64,000 bases of DNA from assembly GCA_946965045.2 (NCBI GenBank), contig OX337241.1:1674001-1738000 (forward strand), given 5' to 3'. Below, piece by piece: positions 30,895-41,468 of this stretch. Below the pieces are notes generated by a model. The model had not been told where the DNA came from and searched no databases. It saw nothing but the letters and a program-made list of their open reading frames with translations. Positions within the stretch are counted from its first letter, which is position 1. Each line of letters starts with the position of its first letter. Both the position numbers and the translations under genes were made by a program. This DNA comes from Epithemia pelagica (taxonomy: Eukaryota > Bacillariophyta > Bacillariophyceae > Surirellales > Surirellaceae).

Positions 30895-32130
30895 CTAGTC
30901 CTGAAGTCGGACCTCATGAAGCCACAAATCAAGTTGTCGGATGGTGGATGGTCTTTCACTCTTTGGATACGGGCGAAAAAGTGGGCCGTGAATGACCTTG
31001 CGACTCTCATATAGTTGGAGCAAACGGCACAACCACTTCCGGTTGGGTATTCCCGACGCTGTAGTCTCAACCAATGGCATTTTGTGTTTTTGTCTGGCGA
31101 TCATACCCTTAAACCTGCCCTCGAGTGCCAACAACACGTGTGGTTTTGTCGGATGCATTCCTCTCTTGGTCAAGTGGCAGGTCTCAAACAGACGCACATG
31201 AGCCAATTCTTCTCCCCTCAAGGCGCTAGAAAAACCCAACGTCAAAGCAGCACCCACTGTGGCCAGTTCGAATGTCTCTTTGTCATCCTGCATTTGGATC
31301 GCCTCTTGAAAGCGTCGCTCAATGATACTCTCCAGCGCAATCAACGTCTCCACGGACATAGCTGCGTCTTGAATCTTGACATCGCCCATTCTCTCATGCG
31401 AGCCGTCCATGAAGCGCTTAAACCAAAGCGAATTCGAGACACTGTCGGTCACTCTTGTTGATTTCCTTCCGTCTGTCAACACTGATCCTTTGGTTCCCGA
31501 CGGAGTGGAATGGATATAGTTTGAAAACGCCGACCAAATTCCCCGCATGGTGTCCCATTGGATAGTTCGTGAATTCTTCCCCTTGTCCAAAGATCGTTGA
31601 AGCGAGATCATGGCCGGAATCATGCCAACTGTATCCTCGACAGGGTAAGGCCCACGCAAATGTTTTGGAGCGGGAGATGCAATCCTCAACGAATAAAGAA
31701 TATTCATTGCCTTTGTCATTTCTCAAAGATTTCCTTGTACAGTACTGGTTCTTCTTGCCCAAAAAGCATCTAAATTAGCGCAAATCATGCACTTGAGAGC
31801 CCAACAGTCTCTGTCATCATCAATCATAGGATCCCTCTTGTAAATATTGCGGAAATGACAGAGTTCACATTGGAAAGGGGTCATGAGATGGTCTCCGGCT
31901 CGAGCTGTAGTAAACCAAGCCTTTAGGTCACGCTTTTCCGTATCCGTAGTGTCCCATCCCGCGTCCTCTTCTACTAGGTTCCCGTACTCGTCTTCTTCGA
32001 GGCTCAGAGGTTGGAGATCCTTAGGGAACGGATCCGCTGTTCCTGGAACCACGTAGCATTGAGGATGATACGCCCCCAGGCATGGAGTCCAATGCCCGCG
32101 CGCGTGTCCATAATTGGCGCAGATAATCCC
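30895..32130 (-). pseudogene. DIRS-type tyrosine recombinase, broken
   Basis: The frame opens after a stop at 32131-32133. It starts with a Cys/His-rich segment (ICANYGHARGHWTPC), then GDHLMTPFQCELCHFRNI, a second zinc-like motif common in diatom DIRS recombinases as I recall them. A TGA at 31723-31725 (where the context suggests an Arg CGA was) interrupts it; the same frame then continues to 30895. The box I Arg is present in SSALRGEEL, but the frame ends at HEVRLQD before the HxxR and Tyr boxes, so the catalytic C-terminus is lost. The start is uncertain because no ATG precedes the zinc-like segment in this frame; the first ATG there is at 32052. Confidence 0.75.
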
Positions 32131-32278
32131 TCACGTGTGCGATAGACTTCCGGTGCATCTGACGCAACACATCTCCTTCATACTTGAGAACATCGGAGAA
32201 TTTAACTCGCCAAGGGTTTCTGCTGAGTAACGGAAACGCGAACGCTATGGTGAGTGGTTCATGTTCAGTATCTTTTGG

Positions 32279-35110
32279 CTAAAACTCATTACTGAAAGGT
32301 ACAACACAAAACACATCCACCGCTTTGCTCAACATGCGTCTCCATCGTCCACTGAGGAGTGAAGGTGCTATCAGCACATGTGTATTCCACGGCCGCACAT
32401 GCCATGCTTCGGCCATCATGAAGATGGCCACATCGGCTATGCATGGTGGAGGAATCCAGACAAAAGTGCCATCTTGGGTTTGAGGGATCGTGAACCAATC
32501 ATCGACTTTCAGGACTGTGATATCCTCTGATTCGTCGATTATCTGACGAAGGAAGAGCGACATTACTTTGGGTTGGCGTTCAATGGCTGTCTTGTGTAAT
32601 GGAACGTAACTCAGCATGTTCGTGCCACTCATCACTCCGCTTGTGAGATCGGATCTTGATAAACCGTCTGTGCCTTGGGCGATCATTCGCTTGCCCGAGA
32701 CCCATACAACATGAACAAATTCCTCGCCCACCATTAAGATCTTGTGCAGACGGAACATCAACCGTAGCACTTCTGGCGATTTGGCGGTACCGCGATAAAA
32801 GGCAGACTCGGCATACATGTTATCGGTGAAAATGAAAACCTCCGAAAGCAAATTCAGTCTACCTTCTGTCGCCATTTGTTCTATTTTCATGACGATGTTG
32901 GCGAGTTCTCTAAAGTTGGACGAAGACCCTTTCATCTTACTGGGACTCCAAGCTCCAAAATTGACTTCAACCTTGTCGTCGCCAGGGGTCCAACCTGACA
33001 TTCCAAAACCGGCACCGGATGCATCTCCAAAGAAATACCGAACTTTGGCTCCTTGTTTATCCGGTCTTAGTCTTCTCTGAGGCGGTTCCTTGAATGAAGT
33101 AAGTTCTTCTAGTGCTTCGACGTCGAACTCCATGCGTGGTACCATTCTCACTCTGGTCGGAGCTTGCTCATTTTGTTCCATTCCCTCATTGATTTCCTCG
33201 GAGCCAACCTTCCAGCCTTCTTTGTCTCTATCAGGCCGCCAACTGTTCATACTCGCATACACTCCGTTGAGGTATATTTGTATGACCAGGTAGGCTCTGC
33301 CGACATGATTCAAAAATCCCGCGACCTTTTCCAATGTCTTCCGACGTATGGTTCCCCGCGGCGATGCCTTGTTTCTGCACTCTATTTCATTTCGGAGACG
33401 GGCGATCTCCCTTTTCGTCTTGTCCCACTTCTCCTGCGAGACAGACATGTATGGTCTTCTTGGAGTGGTTCCACAAACGACACCTGCCCATGCACCTGGG
33501 CTTTGCGTTTGCTCACGGCGTTTCCTAGCCGCATCCTGTACCCCGTGATAAGATGCTGTTTTAGCTATCCTCGAGCTTACTTGCCACGCGTCTTCAGCTG
33601 TAGGGCCTGTTCCCCTTAAATCATCCACGTAGTCATGTGCATCCGCGGCTAGTTCCCCGGAAGATCTGTATTTCGCTATCCATGGAATTCCTGGTTGATA
33701 CGTGCGCGTTCCAGGCAGATTGACAATCACTCGGCTCCATCGGAACACGTTTTCTGCGTCAGCCGGGTCTCCCAACATGACGCGCTTCAGTCGCCGCGTT
33801 TGTTGGACTGTGTTGAAAGGTGACGGACTTTGTCCCATGGGACATCTGGTCCACCCTTCTATGAACAATTCTCCGGACTCAGTTGTTCCATAGATGGGGG
33901 TTAAATCCATTCCGCTAAATTCTTGTAGATCCGGATGGATCCAAAAATTTAGGAACATCTCCCCATAGTCATTATCCACACACCAATAGGCGTCGTCCAG
34001 TGTGCGTGTCAACACATCGGCATCAGGCAACGGAAACCAAGGGACATGCAAGCATGCATTGAGTCCACTCTTCGTTCCGTTGTAAACCATCCGGATGTCG
34101 GACTCGCCTTTCGGCACTGCGAAGTAATTCATTGTGGCTTTCCACTTTCCTTCGCCAACATAATTCTTCGCTCTAACATCTTCTATCTTTTCTTTGATCT
34201 TTGCGATCGTTTCGTCATCGCCCAGACCTTGCTGACGTTCTATACCCTGGCGAGGTACTCCTGTCCACAGTGGTGGCACTCCAATGGCAAGGTCACGAAT
34301 GTACTCCTCAGGCCATTGCCAGAAGAACACCCCTAACCCCATCGGCCATGCCCAAAACGTCGCCGCCATTGCTTGGCGACAAGCTTGAACACCTCTCTCG
34401 AAGACAAGTTTCCACCAGCGAGGTTCATTAACTTAAATTATTCTTTCATTCTTTACCCACCAATCAAACCACGAGCGGCGAACGTTTCGTTTCCAACGGA
34501 TCAACATGACGGTACGTAACATTTCGAAAGCGTGACGATGACGGTCGTCGAGCGAGTTGTATCCAAGCAGATATCTCACTCGGTCATCCCACAGTTCCAC
34601 AGGGACAGCAGCCTTGTCGTGCTTGACTGCTTTTTCGGTATTGGTGTCCACTGTTGCGTCCTTGCCTCGTTGATAATCCTTCATCCTTTCGAATGCCGAA
34701 TTGCCCTTCGTTGTTCCGGTTTCTTCTTGGTTGTCCATCATGGTGTGAGGTCTTTTCTTGTTGTTCAATTCGTCCTTGTCGTTCTTTTGCCCATTGTCTG
34801 TCGTCATTGGGGTGTCTCTGGACGGTTCTGGCTCAGTCAACTTTGCACAGGTATGTCTCGTCCACTCGGCGAGGCAGGATCCTAAAGCTGCCGCTGCCTT
34901 GATTGGGGTAGACAGCTCGCGGACCAAAACCTCCTTGGTGGGTTCATTCCATCCTTTTGCAAGTGTTGCTGGCACGTCACAACACGACACCGCTTCAGAT
35001 ATTTCCAACGGCCGACGAGTAAAAGCATTTGGACCATACACCGTCGGCAAGGTCCACAATTTCCTTCTTTTGGTTTTCATCTCTTCCCAACTGATTTGAT
35101 GCCGTTGCAT
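32279..35110 (-). pseudogene. DIRS-type reverse transcriptase-RNase H with one in-frame stop
   Basis: One reading frame from ATG 35110 to 32279, broken only by a TAA at 34433-34435. The N-terminal 225 residues are a linker with YGPNAFTRRPL and WFDWWVKNE. After the stop come the RT fingers and palm (MVYNGTKSGLN, a DYGEMFLNF segment) with the active-site YVDD at 33620-33631. RNase H follows, with FFGDASGAGFG, a Glu-containing helix and FTDNMYAES. No DNA methylase domain, found in some DIRS elements, is seen. Apart from the single stop the enzyme looks well kept, so the stop is recent or is read through. Confidence 0.85.
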
Positions 35111-35140
35111 CGCTCGTTCTTCTTCGAATGCAGAGCGACT

Positions 35141-36602
35141 TCATTTGCCTGACTTGGTCTTGTCTATCAAATCTTGAAACGAGCTGTTGGCTCCTTGGAG
35201 AAACTCATCTTTCCAGAAATTGATTGGAGTCTCTCCTTCCTGGGGATCTTGCGTCCATACGTGTACACGGGCTTGCCAGTCCGTCACTCCTCCCAAACGT
35301 TCATGGTTCAGAACTTGACTTGAGGCACTCCACCCTTCTGGAGGTTTCCCTCGAGGTGAGCGATATGAGATCACTGCTTGTAGGTCTCGATGCCAAAAGG
35401 CCGTGTCCGACCTTGGAGGTCTGTGTTTTCCTTCAAAGACCATCACGTGACACTTGGGGTACATTGACCAATTGATGACAGTCGGTGAGTCTGATGGAAC
35501 CTTGTCCTCCGATACATCCATCCAGTATACCTCTGTGTCCGGCCTGACTAAGTTCTCCCAATGACTTTGTGACTTCAGGAGTAACAACCAATTCAATTTA
35601 CAGTTAGAGAGATTACTTGACAATGCGATCCATGCTGGCATTCCATCGGATACCACTCCCATGGACCTTTGACCCTCTTGGAGCGACACCAATCTGCGAA
35701 ACCAGGACGAATATGTTTTGGTGATTGGCTTTTCGGGTCGGACAGTTCTTGGCTTCGCCTCATCTGGGCGGTCCCTTGGTTTGTCTTCCTCAGGCTTGCC
35801 CACTCGATCCGACTTTCCTCGTCACTCTTCCTTGGTTGTGTTGTTTCCTTTTGCTTTCTTGGACGGCAACCGTGCTTGTATGTTTTTCACTTGACTCTCA
35901 ACGGCATCCACTTTCCTCTTGGCTTGTTGAGCGTCGGATAATGCTTTCTTGACGTCGTCGACGATGGGGTTCACGTCGTCATGAAAGCTTACCACATCCA
36001 GCAAAAAATGGGTTAACATCGGCCCTACCTTGGGATGGTTCTTGAATTGGTGGTCGGCGAATTCCCTCTGAAGTCTGTGCGCTTGTAGAGTGGCCCACAA
36101 CAGATGCGGTGCCCACTCTGGCGTCGTCGCCTGATTGATCGTGATTTCACTACAGGCACAGACTTATCACTTCAAACACGATGCGAGTGATATTCTGCAC
36201 CAAATCCCATCGACGAGTCTCCGACAGGTTGGTGTCGGACCCGTAGTCTTCTACCTGGTCCTTCATGTTTATGAACATGGTATCCAGGAAGCTTTTGGCG
36301 TCCGACAACAAATATCGCGCAATGACCTTGGCGTTGCTAGACATGGTTGATGAATTGATCTCAGACAATAGTGCAGGATACTTGTCTGCCACCATTTTCT
36401 GGATTGCGTTAGCTGTCCCTGAGTCTCGAGACCCCGAGCCACGAAACTTTTCACATGTTTCGACTTTTGCCAACTTTCGGGGACTGGCCCTTGCTTGATC
36501 AGGTGTTCCGGCTAGCGCCGTGGGAGCCACCAGTTGAAAGGAATAGACGGCCTTCTGGTCACTTGCTCGTTCCATGTTCGAACGTTGGCCACGATAATGC
36601 AC
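35141..36602 (-). pseudogene. second half of DIRS-like Gag, frameshifted
   Basis: Three frame segments follow the first Gag frame: 36602-36150, then a register change near 36160 into the frame ending in TGA at 35822-35824, which continues in the same frame to 35141. Together with the upstream part they resemble one long structural protein with coiled-coil character (about 35825-36100) and a Trp-rich segment (about 35150-35700). The overlap 36512-36602 with the upstream frame marks another shift. Frameshifts or unrecognised introns could both explain this; decay is favoured because the other genes of the copy are also damaged. Confidence 0.6.
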
Positions 36603-38644
36603 GTTCTCACATTTTCAGAGAAGCTTTGCGAACCTGAAGTGCACATTTCCATCAGTGCCATCGCATCCACAAATTTCAAAGCTTCCGCGGTAACTGAATT
36701 GGAGGAGACAAATGCTGCTACTTGGGAAAGGGATGTAAACTTGAATCCCTCAATCTCCACAGCCTGGTTTTCGGTACGAGCTTCAAGATCTTGAATCCGC
36801 ACTCGGTTCTGTTGTGCATTCTCTTCCAACTTACTAACCAGTTTCAGAATTTCATCTACCTCTTCTTGCGTTAGATTGAACAACGAAGTTTGGCCACCCG
36901 TGCTTCCCGCCGCTTGGACGGCAGCAGCTGTGGTGTTGCGTAGATGATGTTCAAAATCGGTTAGCCCTCCTCTGAGAAAAAACTTCTCAGCCACTTTGAG
37001 AGTGGGAGACGCCTTGGATAGTTCTACCCAAATCGCCTTGTTCACTTGCTCGGTGATGAGAGCTGCGACCTCCTTCCGAGATGAATGCATCGATTCATTC
37101 TTCAACGAGTAAACTTTCGATTGCAAAGCATCAATTGATGTATACATTCGTTTGAAACTCTCGCCGTGCAAAGACTGCGTTTCTCGAATGGCTTGCATCA
37201 GTTCGGGTGCTATCTTCTTTTCTTCTTGAGCTTGTTGCAATTGTGAGATGGCTTGCCACACCGTTGTGGCGTCTGAGTCTTCAGGTGGAGCACCCAACAA
37301 TCCACTCAAAACATTCACTTTGTCTACCAGCACATTGATCAGCTGATTCTGTTCCACTTGACGAGTTCTCATCACTGAAATTTCAGCGGCCGTGGCGCGT
37401 TGGACTTGTGCAGTGGCGGCCGTGTTCTGGGTCACCTTCTGTCGAAAGGTGTACTCGTCCATATGATGCGACAGGTCCTCCAATTTGCTTTCATCGATCG
37501 GTGATGGGACTTCGACATCCTCCAGTTCCAACTTCTTGGCCGGAGTAAACGCCGTCTGGGTTGCTTCATGTTGAATTTGGTCCAACGTCTTGTGCTTGAG
37601 GGGAGTACCGGGCGTTGAAGGCAGCATCGTGGTGTCCAGCCCTTGAGTGTCGCCACGACTCATCATGGCGAACATGGACGACCAGAGCCACACGGGTTTA
37701 TGCGCCCCTAGCATCTCTTGGATCTTCGACTCAGGCAATTTCGTCGTGTCGAGGAAGGGATCTTGAAAAGCGAGCATCGACGTGGAGCTGCTGGATCCTG
37801 ACTTGGGCGTGGGCACACGGATAAACAAGCAACGGCGAAAACCTTGGTCGCGTAGTCCACCGATGAACGATGCTGCTTTCTTGTGTGACTTGGTAGCACA
37901 TTTGCCCTTGGGGTGAATGCAGAACTTGCCAGCCACTCTGACTACAGCACCACACACTTCAGTATCACCGAGACCAATAGCCACAAGAGAAACAGAGTTT
38001 TGTAAATCGTTAGTAACACTAGTTTGGTGCTCACCATTAGGATTGGAAGACATCGCGTCTCCCTGGAACATCACGCGACTGCCCGACTGGGATGCTCCGT
38101 AATCCACAAGCTGCGACGTATCGCGTGCCGCGGACGAAGCAAATGCAGCATTTCCAGGAGGTTTACCGCCGCAGGGTTCCGGTTTGAGCCACGCACGGGA
38201 AGACTCGTGGAACTCGGGCTCGGCATCCTTCTGTTTTGCAGAGGTGAACGCGAACTGCGAGCGAGATTCCGCTGTCAACGTGGCAGTCATCAGCTCCGAT
38301 TCAGTAAGTCCGTCAAGAGAAAACGACTCGCGAGCGCTACCCGGGGCAGCAGCAGACGCATCCATCAGCAACTGATCTCCAAACAAACGAGTCGACGGAA
38401 CCGAAACAAACTCCCCCCTCGTATCACCAGCAAGCGCGGCGGTACCGCGAGCAGCAACACCGAGATCCCGCGAGGCCGAAACGCCCACCCCCAAGCCGAA
38501 GTCCGAGAAAGCCGTAGCTAGGTCCGGAGGACCAGCAGCAGGCGGAGCGGGAGGTGGAAAAGACACCGGAGAGTCACGCGAACGGGAAGGAACGCGGGGA
38601 TCGCGGTAAAGCGAGGCACGAGCAGAAAAACCCGACGACGACAT
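36512..38644 (-). CDS. DIRS-like Gag-like protein, N-terminal part
   Basis: 710 residues from ATG 38644. The first 220 residues are Ala/Ser/Pro-rich. Around residues 230-280 is a Cys/His cluster (CGAVVRVAGKFCIHPKGKC) that may bind nucleic acid. The rest is helical with heptad-like segments (about 390-680). Position upstream of RT and composition fit a retrotransposon Gag; no retroviral capsid signature can be seen. The frame runs out at 36512, with the protein apparently continuing in another frame. Confidence 0.65.
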   Translation of the reverse strand: MSSSGFSARASLYRDPRVPSRSRDSPVSFPPPAPPAAGPPDLATAFSDFGLGVGVSASRDLGVAARGTAALAGDTRGEFVSVPSTRLFGDQLLMDASAAAPGSARESFSLDGLTESELMTATLTAESRSQFAFTSAKQKDAEPEFHESSRAWLKPEPCGGKPPGNAAFASSAARDTSQLVDYGASQSGSRVMFQGDAMSSNPNGEHQTSVTNDLQNSVSLVAIGLGDTEVCGAVVRVAGKFCIHPKGKCATKSHKKAASFIGGLRDQGFRRCLFIRVPTPKSGSSSSTSMLAFQDPFLDTTKLPESKIQEMLGAHKPVWLWSSMFAMMSRGDTQGLDTTMLPSTPGTPLKHKTLDQIQHEATQTAFTPAKKLELEDVEVPSPIDESKLEDLSHHMDEYTFRQKVTQNTAATAQVQRATAAEISVMRTRQVEQNQLINVLVDKVNVLSGLLGAPPEDSDATTVWQAISQLQQAQEEKKIAPELMQAIRETQSLHGESFKRMYTSIDALQSKVYSLKNESMHSSRKEVAALITEQVNKAIWVELSKASPTLKVAEKFFLRGGLTDFEHHLRNTTAAAVQAAGSTGGQTSLFNLTQEEVDEILKLVSKLEENAQQNRVRIQDLEARTENQAVEIEGFKFTSLSQVAAFVSSNSVTAEALKFVDAMALMEMCTSGSQSFSENVRTCIIVANVRTWNEQVTRRPSIPFNWWLPRR

Positions 38645-39414
38645 GGGGGCGATGGCAGGGCAAAGCAACAAAGAAAACGAAAACAGATGATAGTGAGACC
38701 AGATACAATACCTGCAGAGTAAAGCACCTCAATCAACAATCAACCTGAAAGACAGTGACCTGAACCATCGAACTCCCAACCACTTGTCCCGATCTTTCCT
38801 GATCCAGACCTTCAAGTTATCTGTGATCACGTTGGGAGTGACGATCGATGATTTCGTCATGAGTCAATCTGCGGCTCGTGTCACTTCGGGTTATCAGCTC
38901 CATCGCCATATTAGCTGGGGCACATGTAGAGTACATAACATCCCATAGTACACGTGACCCCAGAAATGGTTGGAAGTCCAAAAAAATGCAAAAACACTCC
39001 ACGATGACGGCGAGATCCGTTGACGCCGCATGCATTCACCCATGCATCGCATAAACATCTGATCATTGTAAGTTGTTTGACTTTGTTCTTGTTACTGTGT
39101 TCTGCAGTTACAGAAGATTTGTCCCGTTGGATCAAAAGGTATGCTCATTTTTCTGTGGTGCTGTAGTCCAACGACCTTCCTAACTCATTCATTTTTCAAG
39201 GGTGCCTGAATCAAAGTGAAAGCATAGTTGATCTAGTAGTAAAGAGTCTTATTCTAGAAGTGATTCAGGCAGGCTCAATTGTTCAGGAAGTTATTGCCAT
39301 GGGGGTGACGACTTCCATCATTGTCGAGTGATGGCTTCCGGATTGCATTGTTTCTCGTGGCGACAAGTTTTCGAGTGTGACCATCCGCCCCACTTGTTAC
39401 ACAGACGAAAATAG
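38645..39414. other. 5' non-coding leader of the DIRS-like element
   Basis: 770 bases between the right terminal repeat and the Gag start. No gene. It is expected to contain the promoter of the element. Confidence 0.4.
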
Positions 39415-39479
39415 TACTACGTAGGTTAATGTACTGAGCCTACTTAGACATGTGCATGGATCGGTATCCCCAGCCCTTA
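39415..39479. repeat. right inverted terminal repeat of the DIRS-like element
   Basis: 65 bases, inverted partner of 30136-30197. It differs by a 2-base insertion (CATGT vs CAT) and a few substitutions. Confidence 0.85.
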
Positions 39480-40703
39480 CTATCTGAACTTTCAATTCTA
39501 TCAATGGTCAATTTGGTCCCACTTTCCAGACTCCGGACAATTTATCTCAACGAGTTCGCGCTTCCAAAACACAATTTCTTGGCATCCCTTTCCGACATGT
39601 TTCCATCTTGAGGATTAGAAATTGGAACCGTCTGCAAATATCCAATACGAGTACAACTAATCATCCGCATCAGCAGCCCTCTTGAGCCTGACTTCACTCT
39701 CTTCTTTTACTTGCTCTCCCTCCTGAGCAACTCACTCTTGACGTGGTTTTGAGCAGTACGCAACAAATTCCGGAAGAAAACAAGTTCTTGCGCCCACTAC
39801 TCTTCCAGCCTTAGCTAGAGTTACTACTTACAACCAGTCAGTTATAACACAGATGGTGGATAGAAGAGTAGCGTCAGAAATCCCCAATCTAAATCATGAA
39901 AAATGAACGATTAACACTTTCTCATTGTATCTTGCTTCCCACTTCCCATGTCTATCATTCATCCATCCGATTCCATTGTATATCTTTTATCGTGGACGCT
40001 TTCCTACGATTATAGCGAGTAATAGCGATTTTTGACTCACAACAAACCTTCTACTCTAGACAGTATTGTTTCTTTTTTCTTTTTTCAAATTCATGAGGCA
40101 TACGCCCTGCACATAGGACAGATGCAAAGTAAACAGTTCCAGTTCATGTTCATGAATATCTCTTGTCTCGGAATTACTTGGCTCCGAGAATACATCTCGA
40201 GGCACTAAGCTTACTGAATTTGTATTGGGATGGTACCTTTTTGACGGGGACTGGCACTTGGATTTGGGGGATTTAAATTTTGGAAATTGGAAGCGTCTTG
40301 GGGGAGTCCGCTGTCGCTGATGGCGCTTTCCTCCGGTTGTCGGGGATGATACTAAAAGGCGTCCTTCGTCCATCGATGGTCCCTAAAGCCCTATGATGGA
40401 ACGTGGAACTCCTCTTCTTCTCTTGTAGGAGTAGCGGAAGGCGCGTGAGTGTGGGCATGAGAAAGGAAAATTTTGGCAATACGGTACGATGTATGGAATG
40501 GTTGACATGGAAACACAACACGACAAAAATCAACATCAATCTGAAAGCAATGGCTTCTTCTAAAGAAAGCTCAAAACAGCGACAGGAACGTTTCCTTGAG
40601 GCTGTGATGAGAAGACTCAAGCCCCATTGATGTCTTCAAGTGCTTTATCATGGTAATAGTCTTTTGTGACGCCGAGATCCCAGTGGCATGGCCTGCAAAC
40701 ACG
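39480..40703. other. intergenic region
   Basis: About 1.2 kb with no convincing gene. Overlapping short frames on both strands around 40056-40620 lack domain signals. A minus-strand frame at 40571-40825 overlaps the end of the CaaX protein in another register. Confidence 0.4.
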
Positions 40704-41015
40704 TCATAGAATGACGCAACTGCACCCTTGATTTGTTTCTTCTCCTTCCAACTTGGCCACTGCTTTCCGGATACTCTTCTCCTTTTTCTTGTATTGAACA
40801 GCCGCCGCTTTTGCTGCTTCGGCATTCATATTTGGGGTGGCTTGTGGCGGCAGGTATCGTTTCGGCTTCACCGAACCTTCTGGTTGTTCCATTTCTTCTA
40901 CGGCCGCTTCAGGTGCTTCTGGCTGTTCCAACTGCTGTTGCTGTCGCATCTTCATGACGCTAACGACATGCTCCATGTCAGGTTTGCTTTGTTGAGCTGT
41001 TTCTTCGGAAGCCAT
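40704..41015 (-). CDS. small Gln/Ala/Glu-rich protein ending in a CaaX prenylation motif
   Basis: 103 residues from ATG 41015, which has a better start context (ACCAAGATGG) than the in-frame ATG at 41051. It is hydrophilic and has a helix-prone segment (EAAKAAAVQYKKKEKSIRK). It ends in GCSCVIL, where the last four residues CVIL form a CaaX box of the type preferred by geranylgeranyltransferase I, with another Cys two residues before that could be palmitoylated. That predicts a membrane-attached small protein. G-protein gamma subunits share this size and ending, but the conserved gamma core is not visible. An intron near the 3' end could change the C-terminus, so the motif is provisional. Confidence 0.55.
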   Translation of the reverse strand: MASEETAQQSKPDMEHVVSVMKMRQQQQLEQPEAPEAAVEEMEQPEGSVKPKRYLPPQATPNMNAEAAKAAAVQYKKKEKSIRKAVAKLEGEETNQGCSCVIL

Positions 41016-41468
41016 CTTGGTATTGACGATGTCGAGTTGTCGGACGATCAATATGCAATACGTAACATGGCGGTATCCATACTACCGCGAACGCCTTGGG
41101 ATGGGTTCTTCTCGTTCTTGAGTCGTCTTGGTCGTGGTCACGTGACAGGCGACGGGTCATTATGATAAATCAGTCGCCTCTATCTTTTCCTACCGTAGCT
41201 ATCCCTCACAGAAAGAATCGGTCATCTCTAGCTAGGAGCAGACAGGGAACTTGCACCACAAATAATGCGAAGCAGAATATAAAATGGAAGCTCATGGCTC
41301 TGGGTGACCTAAATTCGAGGTTGCTGCACTAAATCGTTGATGTCGGCAGAAGAAAATACATTAGTTTATACACAATCTGAGTATTTTCTTCCCACGTCCC
41401 CCAAAACATCATACAGAAAAGATTCCCCAACTGTTCCAAAACCAGTTTCAATCCCCCTCGGTGTCTCG

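Larger units (their letters stand above)
30136..39479 (-). mobile_element. decayed DIRS-like tyrosine-recombinase retrotransposon
   Basis: The ends are inverted repeats starting TAAGGGCTGGGGATACC (left 30136-30197, right 39415-39479). Between them, on the minus strand and in DIRS order, are a Gag-like gene, an RT-RNase H gene and a YR gene. YR plus RT with inverted terminal repeats and no protease or DDE integrase is the DIRS definition. I saw no flanking duplication, as expected for YR integration. No internal complementary region could be found by eye. Each gene carries damage: frameshifts in gag, an in-frame TAA in pol, a TGA in YR and loss of the YR C-terminus. The copy is therefore dead. 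Confidence 0.8.

Noticed and set aside
30136-39479. The inverted ends as TIRs of a DDE DNA transposon
   Set aside because: The content is RT-RNase H plus a tyrosine recombinase and no DDE transposase, and no target duplication could be seen.
40571-40825. An 84-codon minus-strand frame overlapping the end of the CaaX protein
   Set aside because: It shares the DNA in another register. It could be real if an intron exists, but no convincing splice pair was found.
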